Source: an uncultured Mycobacterium sp.
GTDB lineage: Bacteria > Actinomycetota > Actinomycetes > Mycobacteriales > Mycobacteriaceae
Assembly (NCBI GenBank): GCA_900078375.1
Contig: FLQS01000009.1
Span: 62,001 to 126,000, forward strand
Direction of reading: 5' to 3'
Length of the DNA stretch: 64,000 nucleotides
This document shows, piece after piece, positions 8,390 through 16,799 of the stretch. A program made the position numbers and the translations under genes. The notes below the pieces were generated by a model that worked only from the letters and a program-made list of their open reading frames with translations, ran no database searches and was not told the DNA's origin. How positions within the stretch are numbered: position 1 is the first letter of the stretch; the number at the start of each line of letters is the position of its first letter.

Positions 8390-8406
8390 TGAGAACGATA
8401 TTCTCA
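8390..8406. promoter_or_regulatory. Palindromic operator candidate TGAGAA-N5-TTCTCA
   Basis: TGAGAACGATATTCTCA has perfect 6-bp arms around a 5-bp centre. It sits 19 bp before the ATG of the amidohydrolase (8370) in the 43-bp gap behind the CoA-transferase gene. Near-identical sites occur at 24659 and 60105. It is probably an operator overlapping the promoter of the amidohydrolase/fadD3-like pair. Confidence 0.6.
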
Positions 8407-8413
8407 TTATGGA

Positions 8414-10813
8414 CTAACCGCAATACCCAGCACCGATGACCCCCTCGGTTTCCAGCGCCGCGATGTCGTCGGCCGACAGACCGAGTTCAGCCAGGATCTC
8501 GTGGTTGTGCTGGCCCAGCAACGGGGCCGGCGAGGTATGCACGGGCCGCGGGCCGCGGGACAGCCGGAACGGCATCGTGGTGAACCGGGCCGGCGCGTTG
8601 ACCTGGTGGTCCAACACTTCGAAGAATCCGCGCGCGGTGAGCTGTTCGAGCTCGGGCTGCCGATGCGGTTGCATCACCTTCGCCACCGGGACGCCCGCCG
8701 GCCACAGGGTTCCGACGATCTCGTCGCTGCTGCGCTCGCGACACCAGGCGCTGAGGTGTTCGTCGATGACATCCGCGCGGGCGCGCCGCCCAGTCGCGGT
8801 GGCAAGTTCGGGATCGGCCGCCCAGTCCGGATTTCCGAGTGCGTCGCGCAGCGCTTGCCATTGCGCGTCGCTGGCCACCGCGATCGCGACCCAGGAGTCG
8901 TCACGGCCGAACTCGTCGATCTCACCTGCGAGGTAGAGATTCTGCGGCGACGCGGTCGGCCCCCGGTTGCCCGCTCGTTCCAAAACCGCGCCGTAGGCGC
9001 TGTATTCGACGACCTGTTCCGCGGCGATGTTGAGTGCGGCGTCCACCATCGCCGCTTCGATGAGCGCGCCATCCCCCGTGCGTCTGCGGTGTTCGAGAGC
9101 CAGCAGCACAGCGTTGAGCGCGTGCAGGCCGGCGTTGGGATCCCCAAGGGAGTACGGCTCATAGGGATTTCGGTCGGGGTAGCCGGTGAGCCAGCTGATG
9201 CCGGCGGCAGCCTCGATGACGTACGCGAAGGCCGGGTTGTCCCGCCACGGGCCGTCGAGCCCGAAGCCGGGCATGCGGACCATGACGACGTCGGGCCGGA
9301 TCTGTTGTACGGCAGAGTAATCCAGGCCGAGGTTATCGAGCACCCGCGGGGTGTAGTTCTCGGCGACCACGTCGGCGGTGGCGATCAACTGGTGAAGGAG
9401 TTCTCGGCCCCGCTGGGTGCCCAGGTCGAGCGTGATGTCCTTCTTCGAGGTGTTCAGCGCTGCGAAGATCGGCTGCTTCTCCCACCACTGGTCCTCGGTC
9501 ACCGGCACGCCGGCGATCATCCTGGTGCCGTCGGGTCGGCGGGCCGACTCGACGTGGATCACCTCGGCTCCCAGTAAGGCCATCAGGTGGGTACACGATG
9601 GTCCGGCCCAGAACGTGGTGAGGTCGACGACCCGAATTCCGCTCAGCGGCAGACGATCCGCTGCGGTTCCGGCGCGCCGCGGACTGCGTGGGGCGCACCG
9701 GTACCGGTCGGTGTGTTCACCGAGCCGCGGCGCAAGCGACGGCGGGCGCAGCCCGACGCCGGTGATGCGATAGGGGTGGCCAGGCTGGCGGAAGCCGGCC
9801 GGGTGGGTGACGAACGTCCCGCGCGCGGTGAAGTGTTCCAGCGACTCGACGGTATCCGGGCTCGCCACCGGGGCGTTGGGGATGCGGAACGCCGTCGCGA
9901 GGTCGCGTACCTCGTCACCGGTGCGCTCGGCCATCCAGGCGTACAGTTCCGCGGATTTCTCGTTGGCCCGCTCAGTGATCGTCAGCGTTGCGTCCTCGTC
10001 GATCCAGTCCTCGTGTCCGGTCATCGCGCACAAATCGAACCACTGCTGAGCGGTGCCGCAGCCGACGTCGACCAGACCGTCCTTGACTCGGGCGATGCCC
10101 GGCACGGTCAGCTTGCGGGAGTCCCGCCACGGCCGGCCCAACATCTCGAAATATGTCACGGGGTAGTAGGTCAAGCCCATGACGTGGCTTTCCAGCATCG
10201 ACAGGTCGATGAGCTCGCCGCCACCACCGGCGAGCACGCGCATGCGCGAAGCCAGGATGGCCGCGCTGGCGTACGAGCCCGACAAATAGTCCCCGACCTG
10301 CCCGCCGACGTACACCGGGGCGCGATCCGGCGCGCCGCGGCCCAGCCCGACGATCCCGCCCGACCAGGCCTGCAGGGTGAATTCCGTTGCGGGGCGCTCA
10401 CTCCAGGGCCCCTGCAAGCCGAACGGGGTGATCGCGGCGACGATCAAGTGGGGGTGCGCGGCGTGCACCGCGGCCGGTGCCATCCTCATGTCGTCGGCCA
10501 GCGGTGAACCGGGTGACCACACCACGGCGTCGGCCGAGGCCAGCAGATCGTTCACCAATGCCACGTCGTCGGCCAGGGCCGGGTCGGCCACCACGCTGTG
10601 CTTGCCGCCGGCCAGGAAGCTGAACAGCGCGCCGTGCTCCCCCGGGGCGATCGACGCCCCCGAGGCCGACCACCGGCGCAGCGGATCCCCCTCCGGAGCT
10701 TCGACTTTGATCACCTCGGCGCCGCCGTCGGACAGCAGCTTGGTGCAGTAACCGCCGGCTATGCCGGTCGACAGGTCAACGACGACAAAGCCGGTCAGTG
10801 GTGAGTCGGCCAT
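8414..10813 (-). CDS. Two-domain family III CoA-transferase (CaiB/BaiF fusion)
   Basis: A 799-residue protein made of two tandem family III CoA-transferase domains, roughly residues 5-375 and 388-799, each about the length of a stand-alone enzyme. Both carry the catalytic aspartate motif: GGQVGDYLSG (D175) and SLGDPNAGLH (D558). Family members move CoA between acyl donors and free acids through an aspartyl-CoA anhydride. The fusion mimics the native interlocked dimer. The start at 10813 lies 2 bp after the crotonase stop; an upstream extension of 32 residues lies inside that gene and is rejected. It is the last gene of the TetR/P450 operon. Confidence 0.9.
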   Translation of the reverse strand: MADSPLTGFVVVDLSTGIAGGYCTKLLSDGGAEVIKVEAPEGDPLRRWSASGASIAPGEHGALFSFLAGGKHSVVADPALADDVALVNDLLASADAVVWSPGSPLADDMRMAPAAVHAAHPHLIVAAITPFGLQGPWSERPATEFTLQAWSGGIVGLGRGAPDRAPVYVGGQVGDYLSGSYASAAILASRMRVLAGGGGELIDLSMLESHVMGLTYYPVTYFEMLGRPWRDSRKLTVPGIARVKDGLVDVGCGTAQQWFDLCAMTGHEDWIDEDATLTITERANEKSAELYAWMAERTGDEVRDLATAFRIPNAPVASPDTVESLEHFTARGTFVTHPAGFRQPGHPYRITGVGLRPPSLAPRLGEHTDRYRCAPRSPRRAGTAADRLPLSGIRVVDLTTFWAGPSCTHLMALLGAEVIHVESARRPDGTRMIAGVPVTEDQWWEKQPIFAALNTSKKDITLDLGTQRGRELLHQLIATADVVAENYTPRVLDNLGLDYSAVQQIRPDVVMVRMPGFGLDGPWRDNPAFAYVIEAAAGISWLTGYPDRNPYEPYSLGDPNAGLHALNAVLLALEHRRRTGDGALIEAAMVDAALNIAAEQVVEYSAYGAVLERAGNRGPTASPQNLYLAGEIDEFGRDDSWVAIAVASDAQWQALRDALGNPDWAADPELATATGRRARADVIDEHLSAWCRERSSDEIVGTLWPAGVPVAKVMQPHRQPELEQLTARGFFEVLDHQVNAPARFTTMPFRLSRGPRPVHTSPAPLLGQHNHEILAELGLSADDIAALETEGVIGAGYCG

Positions 10814-10815
10814 CG

Positions 10816-11829
10816 CTATTTCTTCTTCTTGGTCTTGGCTTTGGTCTTGGTGTCTTTGACCAAGGCCGCAGTCTTGGCTTTCTTGCGACCGGATTTCGAC
10901 AACCGCCACTCGGGCGGGAACTTGCTGTCGTTGTCCTTGACCGCGCCGGAGAGTCCCTCGTCGAGCGCCTCGTGCATGTCGAAATCGCCCTCGTCGTGCG
11001 CGGCGGCGCCGCCCAGTGACTCGAAGGTGCTGCCGAGCAGGCTACCCAGGTACTCACCCTGAAACTGCTTGAAGACCTCGAAGAACATCTTCTGCTGAAA
11101 GACGGTGTCGGTGGGCCGGTTTCGCGCGCATGCCAGCGCGTACCGGTCGACTTCGTCTTCGAGCTCATCGCGCGACACCACGCTGTTGAGGAAGTTGCAG
11201 TCGTACATCTCGTCGGCGGTGAACGGTCGCCCGGTGTAGACCATCTCCTGGAACTTGCGGATGCCCATCATCTGGGTCCACCACCACATCCGCGGGCCCC
11301 AGCCGTAATAGCGAAACGAGGGGTGGCCGAACAGTGCGTCGTCGGAGGAGATCACCAGGTCGGCGTCGGCCGCCTGGTAGAAGTGCCAGCCGTAGCAGTA
11401 CCCCTTGACCTCGAGGATCGAGATCTTCTTGAAGTCCTGCAGGGTGCGGATGCCCGACTGTGGGCTGGCGTACCAGGCGCCGACGGTGGCGCCACGCCGA
11501 AATGACCCCCTGGGTGGGTATTTCACCGCTTCTGGCGCGATTCGAAACTCCGAGAGCCGACGCTCGGAGTCCTCGTCGTTCTGCACTTCCATGAATTCGG
11601 GGAGGTCGGCACCGCTACCGAGATCCTCACCGGCACCACGGATCACCAGAACCTTCACCTCGTCGTCCACGCCGGCCTGGTACAGCAGGTCCGAATACCG
11701 CAGGCGCGCTGCGATAGTCGGCGCGTTGAGATACTCCGGCCGATTGAACGTGATCGTGGCGATCTTGGTCTTCGGGTTCTTCTCGTAGAGGACGATCTCC
11801 TCTGCCGACGGGCGCTCCGCCTCAGCCAT
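10816..11829 (-). CDS. Crotonase-fold protein with lysine-rich tail
   Basis: A 337-residue enoyl-CoA hydratase/isomerase superfamily protein. The core has ATITFNRPEYLNAP, VLVIRGAGEDLGSGADL and the second oxyanion-hole region VKGYCYGWHFYQAADADLVIS. The two glutamates of classical hydratases are not visible at the usual places: the segments read YGWHFYQAAD and FGHPSFRYYGWGP, with an aromatic MWWW patch after them. A different chemistry, such as C-C cleavage or decarboxylation, is therefore more likely than hydration. The C-terminus ends in a K/T/A-rich tail (about the last 25 residues). It overlaps the upstream M24 gene by 8 bp. Confidence 0.85.
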   Translation of the reverse strand: MAEAERPSAEEIVLYEKNPKTKIATITFNRPEYLNAPTIAARLRYSDLLYQAGVDDEVKVLVIRGAGEDLGSGADLPEFMEVQNDEDSERRLSEFRIAPEAVKYPPRGSFRRGATVGAWYASPQSGIRTLQDFKKISILEVKGYCYGWHFYQAADADLVISSDDALFGHPSFRYYGWGPRMWWWTQMMGIRKFQEMVYTGRPFTADEMYDCNFLNSVVSRDELEDEVDRYALACARNRPTDTVFQQKMFFEVFKQFQGEYLGSLLGSTFESLGGAAAHDEGDFDMHEALDEGLSGAVKDNDSKFPPEWRLSKSGRKKAKTAALVKDTKTKAKTKKKK

Positions 11830-12934
11830 GGGCCGGGCTAGACGTCAACACCTCGCTGCCGTCGGCGGTGATCAGCACGGAATCGCGCCGGAACACCGCC
11901 CCGACACCAGGCTCGAAGACGTAACCGGTGACGGCCAGCACCATGCCTGGTTCCAGCTTCTCGCCGGCCGCGGTGGCAGCCAGTTGTGGCGAGACCACCG
12001 GAGAGTCGAATCCGACGCCGAGGCCGTGGGCCACCGGAACCACCGGAAGCGCTTCGCCGACAGCCTCATACGCCGCCAGCAGGCCAGCGTTGGCTGCGCC
12101 GGGACGGCAGGCGTCGATCAACGCCGCATGCAGCCGATCCGAGCGTTCGTACAGGGCGGAAGCGCCCGCGACGTCGCCGACCGGCAGCGTGCGACCGACC
12201 TCGCCGATGTAGCCCCGATCCAGCACCGCGGAGGCCACCGCCACCAGATCGCCGTCGTGGACAAGCCCGTCACCGCGGACGCGCCGCCACGGGTGATCCT
12301 TGGCGGTCACCCACACGGCATCCTGGTGAGCCGGCGAGCTGACCCCGCCGGCCGTCATGGCCTCCAACAACACTGCCGTCAGGTCCTGCAGCGACGCACC
12401 GGACTGCAGCTTCGCCGCGGCAGCGGCCAGACCGACCTCGGCGACCCGGACCGACTCGCGCAGCGCGTCGATCTCCTCGGGCGTCTTGATCCGGCGAGCC
12501 GCCCCCATCGCGGCTTCACCGTCGACCAGTTCGGCATTCGGGAACGCCATCGGCAGCAGCTGGGCGAAGCCCGGCGACAGCGCATCAGAGCCGACCCGTC
12601 TGGCGCTGGCCGCACCGGGGATCTTCTTGAGGTTCTCGATGGTGTTCACCGGGTTCCACGCGATGCCGTAGAGATTCTCGTGCGGGATGTCCTCGGGAAC
12701 GCCTTCATCCCAGGTGCTCAGCAGGTGCACCGCACCGTTGCGCAGTAGCACGCACGACGGCGCGAACGGCCTGGTGCCAGCCACCCAGAGTTGTTGGGCG
12801 CCACTGACATAGCGGATGTTGGATTGCCGGCCGAGGACCAGGATGTCCAGGTCGTGGGCTTCCATCTGGGCCAGTGCGCGCTCCCGCCGCCCGGTGCGGA
12901 GAGCGCGGTCGTCGCCCAGTACTTCAGTCGCCAT
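11822..12934 (-). CDS. M24 (creatinase/Xaa-Pro peptidase) family protein lacking metal ligands
   Basis: A 370-residue protein with the creatinase-type N-terminal domain and the pita-bread C-terminal domain. Of the five metal ligands of M24 enzymes only the histidine (H303, in AHGLGVGF) is recognisable. The first aspartate region reads VASAVLDRGYIGEVGRT, with alanine/serine and glutamate where DxS...D is expected. The last two glutamates are replaced (AVTGYVF near T336, VFRRDSV near R350). Creatinase itself needs no metal, so it may be a metal-free hydrolase or a non-catalytic partner of the intact paralogue directly upstream, which it overlaps by 11 bp. Confidence 0.8.
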   Translation of the reverse strand: MATEVLGDDRALRTGRRERALAQMEAHDLDILVLGRQSNIRYVSGAQQLWVAGTRPFAPSCVLLRNGAVHLLSTWDEGVPEDIPHENLYGIAWNPVNTIENLKKIPGAASARRVGSDALSPGFAQLLPMAFPNAELVDGEAAMGAARRIKTPEEIDALRESVRVAEVGLAAAAAKLQSGASLQDLTAVLLEAMTAGGVSSPAHQDAVWVTAKDHPWRRVRGDGLVHDGDLVAVASAVLDRGYIGEVGRTLPVGDVAGASALYERSDRLHAALIDACRPGAANAGLLAAYEAVGEALPVVPVAHGLGVGFDSPVVSPQLAATAAGEKLEPGMVLAVTGYVFEPGVGAVFRRDSVLITADGSEVLTSSPAHG

Positions 12935-14162
12935 AGGGCGTGTACGGGTAGTCGGTCAATTTGATCCAGCCTTCCTCAGTGATGACGACGATCTCCTCGC
13001 TGCGATAGCCGCCGGTGCCGTCCTCCCAGATCACGGGTTCAAGGACGAGCACCATACCGGCCTGCAACACGTAGTTCTCGTCGAACTCGTCGCCGAGATC
13101 GGTTCCGATCATGGGCATCTCGGCGGCATTGACGCCGATACCGTGGCCCAGATAGAAGTGCGGCAGCCACGGCTTCTTGCCGTCATTGGCCGCGGTCGCG
13201 GCGCGGCCAAGATCCGCCGCGGTGGCGCCGGCACGGGTCACCTCCTGCACGGCGGCCATGATGTCGCGCCAGCGACGGAAGTTCGCCTGTTGGCGCGAAT
13301 CCGGATCCGTACCGACGGTCCACGTCCGGCCGAAGTCCGAGCAGTACCCGCCGTAGGTGATCGACACGTCGGTCCACAGCACGTCGCCGGAACGCAATTC
13401 ACGCTCGGTGGACAACAGCGGCAGCGCTAGATCGCCGTGTGTGGTCCACACACCGTCGGCCTTGGTGTTGGGCATCACCTGCCAGATGGGCTCGAGCATG
13501 CTCGCCACCGCACCCAGTTCGAAGGCCCGCCGCATGAATTCGGCCGACAGGTCGATCTGGCGGATACCCGGTGCCAGCGCCCGCTGGACGTCGACCATCG
13601 CGGTGTCGGTGATCCGGACGGCCTTGTGGATGCAGGCGATCTCGTCGGCGGTCTTGACCGTCTTAGCGGCACCGACCACCACGGCGGCATCGCCCGGTGT
13701 GCCGTCGGGGAACAGCCGGCTCTGCGCGCGACGCATTGCACCGGTGAGCTCATCGACGGCGATCGTGCTGCCGCGCGGGATGAGCTCACTCAACACCTTG
13801 GCGAAATGCTCGACACCCTCGTCGAATTCGACGTACACCGGACCGTGCAGATGGTCCGCCGGCAGATCCGTTTCTTCGGCCGCGCCCTCTCGGAACGGGA
13901 GGAACAGGTGCGGCGAGGGATCGCCGGCAAGTACCAACGCAACGGGCCGCTCGACGTGCGAGAGCCCGGCGTCACCGAGTGGCCAGCTGGTGCCGGTCGC
14001 ATATGTGACGGTGTTGTTGCCCAACAGAATCAACGCGTCGACGCCACGTTCGGTCATGGCCGCGCGCAGGCGCGCACCGGTTTCGGCGCGCATCCGGGCG
14101 CGATCGGGCAGCTCTGGGATATCGGCCAGCGTCCGCACGGGCCGGGTCAGCGATGTGGTCAC
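12924..14162 (-). CDS. M24 family metallopeptidase / creatinase-like hydrolase
   Basis: A 412-residue M24 protein with all five metal ligands in place: D265 and D276 in TDVSITYGGYCSD, H340 in LGHGIGV, E375 in LVLEPVIWED and a glutamate at 389/390 in GYRSEEIVV. It should be a two-metal aminopeptidase, prolidase or related amidohydrolase that splits an amide or peptide-like bond. The start is GTG 14162, whose GTGA overlaps the TGA of the upstream amidohydrolase. A longer reading to 14300 lies inside that gene. Two M24 genes in one catabolic operon suggest an amide-containing substrate or a heterodimer. Confidence 0.85.
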   Translation of the reverse strand: MTTSLTRPVRTLADIPELPDRARMRAETGARLRAAMTERGVDALILLGNNTVTYATGTSWPLGDAGLSHVERPVALVLAGDPSPHLFLPFREGAAEETDLPADHLHGPVYVEFDEGVEHFAKVLSELIPRGSTIAVDELTGAMRRAQSRLFPDGTPGDAAVVVGAAKTVKTADEIACIHKAVRITDTAMVDVQRALAPGIRQIDLSAEFMRRAFELGAVASMLEPIWQVMPNTKADGVWTTHGDLALPLLSTERELRSGDVLWTDVSITYGGYCSDFGRTWTVGTDPDSRQQANFRRWRDIMAAVQEVTRAGATAADLGRAATAANDGKKPWLPHFYLGHGIGVNAAEMPMIGTDLGDEFDENYVLQAGMVLVLEPVIWEDGTGGYRSEEIVVITEEGWIKLTDYPYTPYGD

Positions 14163-15325
14163 CGGACACCCAGGAAGTTCTTGATGTTGGAGCTGCATAT
14201 CTTCGCGGCATTCTCCGGGCCAACCGCCTCGACCACGGTGGCCAGCGACTTCTCTGAGTAACCAAAGGTGGACTCGTTGTGCGGGTAGTCGGACGACCAC
14301 ATCACGTTGTTCACACCGATCTTGTCGATGAGCTCAAGGCCGAGCGGGTCCACCATGAACGACGCGCACATGTGGTTGTCCCAGTAGTAGCGCGGATCGT
14401 GGGCCAGTTCGTGGTTGAACATGTGCCGGTACGACGCCAGGAGATGCTGTGCATCCTGCAATGCTGTTGGAACCCAGGCAATTCCACCCTCAAACCAGCC
14501 GACACGCAGTTTTGGGTGCCGGTCGAGGATTCCGGAGAAGACGTACTTGGCGAACTGTTCGCGGAACGAGTCGACATTGACCATCATGCCGACCACGACG
14601 CTGTTGTTCTCGCACGGCGTCTTCGGCGGCGTCTCACCGATGTGGTGGGTGACGGGCACGCCGGAGTCTTCGATCTCGTCCCACACCGCGTCCATCGACG
14701 CGGCGCCGTAATCGTAGATATTGCCGTCGTCATCCTTACCCGGGTTGAGCGGCAGCAGGAAGGTCTTGAGCCCGAGCGCCTTCAGCTCCTCGAGATTCCG
14801 GCGGGTGCCCTTGGGGTCCCACCAGTTGATCAGGCCGACACCGTAGAAGTGGCCTCCTGACCGCTCCTGCAGTTCGGCCATCACCTCGTTGTAGATGCGG
14901 AACACCCGCTCCCGCAACGACTTGTCCGGGTAGTGGAACAGCGCGAGCACGGCATTCGGGAACGCTAACTCCTTGTCGATACCGTCCTCGGCCAGCTCGC
15001 GGACGCGAGCAGCCATGTCGTTGGTCGACGCCCCGGCCAGATCGTCGTACTGCATGAGCACGCGGCCGAAGTCACCGCCCGTCCACGACTTGCCCTTCAT
15101 GCCGACCATGTAGGCACCGTCCTCGTACCAGATCCGCGGCGCCTGCCCCTTGAGGTCCTCGGGGAACTTCTCGTAGAAGATGTCCTGGGCCACCGAGATG
15201 TGGTTATCGGCCGAAAAGACTTCGGTGCCGGCGGGCAACCCGACGTCGCCGTGGGCGTGGCCTTGGCGGTTCTTCGGTGCGCCGAAGCCTTCCGGGGGGT
15301 ACAGGGTGGCAGTCAAAGTAGACAT
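14159..15325 (-). CDS. Amidohydrolase-2 family TIM-barrel protein
   Basis: A 388-residue amidohydrolase-2 protein, distantly similar to the one at 7180-8370. Near the N-terminus it has VFSADNHISV, then a metal-type pair VTHHIGETPP, VGWFEGGIAW and the terminal VMWSSDYPHNESTFG. The start at ATG 15325 gives MSTLTATLYPPEGFGAP; a longer reading toward 15517 enters the P450 gene in another frame. The likely role is hydrolysis or decarboxylation of a cyclic intermediate made by the P450 just upstream (32-bp gap). Confidence 0.85.
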   Translation of the reverse strand: MSTLTATLYPPEGFGAPKNRQGHAHGDVGLPAGTEVFSADNHISVAQDIFYEKFPEDLKGQAPRIWYEDGAYMVGMKGKSWTGGDFGRVLMQYDDLAGASTNDMAARVRELAEDGIDKELAFPNAVLALFHYPDKSLRERVFRIYNEVMAELQERSGGHFYGVGLINWWDPKGTRRNLEELKALGLKTFLLPLNPGKDDDGNIYDYGAASMDAVWDEIEDSGVPVTHHIGETPPKTPCENNSVVVGMMVNVDSFREQFAKYVFSGILDRHPKLRVGWFEGGIAWVPTALQDAQHLLASYRHMFNHELAHDPRYYWDNHMCASFMVDPLGLELIDKIGVNNVMWSSDYPHNESTFGYSEKSLATVVEAVGPENAAKICSSNIKNFLGVR

Positions 15326-15357
15326 CGTTGACACTCCAATCGGGCTGTGGGGCAGGG

Positions 15358-16596
15358 TTACCAAGTAACGGGGACTTCGTAGACTCCGTAGGCGAGGTGG
15401 TCTTCCGCGAACGGCACCTCGTTGAACGGGATCGCCAACGTCATGTCGGGCATGCGGCGCAGAACAGTGGGGAACACGATCTGCATCTCGGCACGGGCCA
15501 GCTGCTGGCCGACGCACTGGTGCCGGCCGTAGCCGAATCCCAGCTGCTGGCTGGCGTCACGGGTCAGGTCCAGCTTTTCAGGGTCGGCGTACATGGCGGG
15601 ATCCCAGTTGGCCGGGGCCAGATCCAGGATCACGCCCTCGCCCGCCTTGATGGTCTCGCCGCCGATCTCGATGTCCTCGAGGGCCACTCGCCGCTGACCG
15701 GTCTGAATGATCGACAGGTAACGCATCAACTCCTCGACCGCGTTCGCGATGAACTTGGGGTCATCGGAATCACGCAGCAGCGCAGCCTGTTCGGGGTTCT
15801 GCAACAACGCCAGCAGACCGAGTCCGATCATGTTGGCGGTGGTCTCGTGCCCGGCGATCAGCAGGCCGGTGCCCAGCTGCGCGGCCTCCTTGACGTCGAT
15901 CTCGCCAGCGTTAACGCGTTCGGCGAGATCGGAGATGGCGTCCTCGGCAGGCTCTGTGCGCTTCTTCTCCACCAGGTTGATCAGGTACTGATGCAGGCTC
16001 ATTGCGCCCTTTTGCATGGCGTCGGCCGCGGCGTAACGGGCAAGTCCGGCGTTGGCGTGCTCTTGGAAGAACTCGTGATCCTCGTAGGGCACGCCGAGCA
16101 TGTCACTGATGACGCGCGTCGGCACCGGCAGGGCGAGCTTCGCGACCATATCGGCGGGCTGCGGCCCGGCCAGGATCTCGTCGATGCACTCGTCGGTAAC
16201 CTGCTGGATGACGCCGCGCAGTGTCTCCACCCGGCGGAAGGTGAACGGTTTGGACAGCATTCGCCGGAAGCGGGTGTGCTCCTCGGCGTCGGAGGTGAAC
16301 ACCGAACGGGGACGCTTGTCCACGGTGGCGAGCATGTGGGCGTTCCAGTGTGGGAAGCCGGCAATCCGGTCGTCGACGCTGATTCTCGAATCGGCGAAGA
16401 GCGAACGGGCCGCTTCGTAGCCGGTCACCAGCCACGGGGTGCTGCCGTCCCAGATCCGCACCCGCGACAGCGGCTTGGTCTCGTTCATCTCGAGTAGCTG
16501 GGGCGGCGGGGCGAACGGGCAGATCGCGGCGCGCTCCATCGGGTAGTCCGGGGTAGCGGCCGCCTCGGTCGCCTCAGATGTCAATGTGTCCGACAT
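15358..16596 (-). CDS. Cytochrome P450
   Basis: A soluble bacterial P450 of 412 residues. The I-helix oxygen-activation motif LIAGHETTAN, the K-helix region EELMRYL and the heme-binding loop FGYGRHQCVGQ with the cysteine thiolate are intact. It would hydroxylate a hydrophobic substrate using electrons from the [3Fe-4S] ferredoxin whose stop codon is 3 bp before its start. No ferredoxin reductase is nearby, so a shared cellular one is probably used. The CYP family cannot be assigned without a search. Confidence 0.95.
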   Translation of the reverse strand: MSDTLTSEATEAAATPDYPMERAAICPFAPPPQLLEMNETKPLSRVRIWDGSTPWLVTGYEAARSLFADSRISVDDRIAGFPHWNAHMLATVDKRPRSVFTSDAEEHTRFRRMLSKPFTFRRVETLRGVIQQVTDECIDEILAGPQPADMVAKLALPVPTRVISDMLGVPYEDHEFFQEHANAGLARYAAADAMQKGAMSLHQYLINLVEKKRTEPAEDAISDLAERVNAGEIDVKEAAQLGTGLLIAGHETTANMIGLGLLALLQNPEQAALLRDSDDPKFIANAVEELMRYLSIIQTGQRRVALEDIEIGGETIKAGEGVILDLAPANWDPAMYADPEKLDLTRDASQQLGFGYGRHQCVGQQLARAEMQIVFPTVLRRMPDMTLAIPFNEVPFAEDHLAYGVYEVPVTW

Positions 16597-16599
16597 GCG

Positions 16600-16794
16600 T
16601 CACTCCTCGATGTAGATGGCCTGTGCGGGACACGCCGCGGCGGCCCGGCGCGCGTTGTCTTGCTGATCGGCTGGGGGGCTAGCGGTGAGCAAGACGACGA
16701 CGCCGTCCTCGTCACGCTGATCGAACACCTCGGCTGCGTTGAGCACGCACTGGCCCGAGGAGACGCACTTGTCCTGGTCGACGGTGACCTTCAT
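16600..16794 (-). CDS. [3Fe-4S] ferredoxin, P450 partner
   Basis: A 64-residue ferredoxin. Cysteines C10 and C16 (DKCVSSGQC) and C55 (AACPAQAI) match the single-cluster [3Fe-4S] type, where the fourth cysteine is missing, as in ferredoxins paired with actinobacterial P450s. The start ATG 16794 gives MKVTVDQDKC; a longer reading upstream is rejected because it runs into the TetR gene. The gaps of 5 bp (to TetR) and 3 bp (to P450) make co-transcription and functional pairing almost certain. Confidence 0.92.
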   Translation of the reverse strand: MKVTVDQDKCVSSGQCVLNAAEVFDQRDEDGVVVLLTASPPADQQDNARRAAAACPAQAIYIEE

Positions 16795-16799
16795 CGTGT

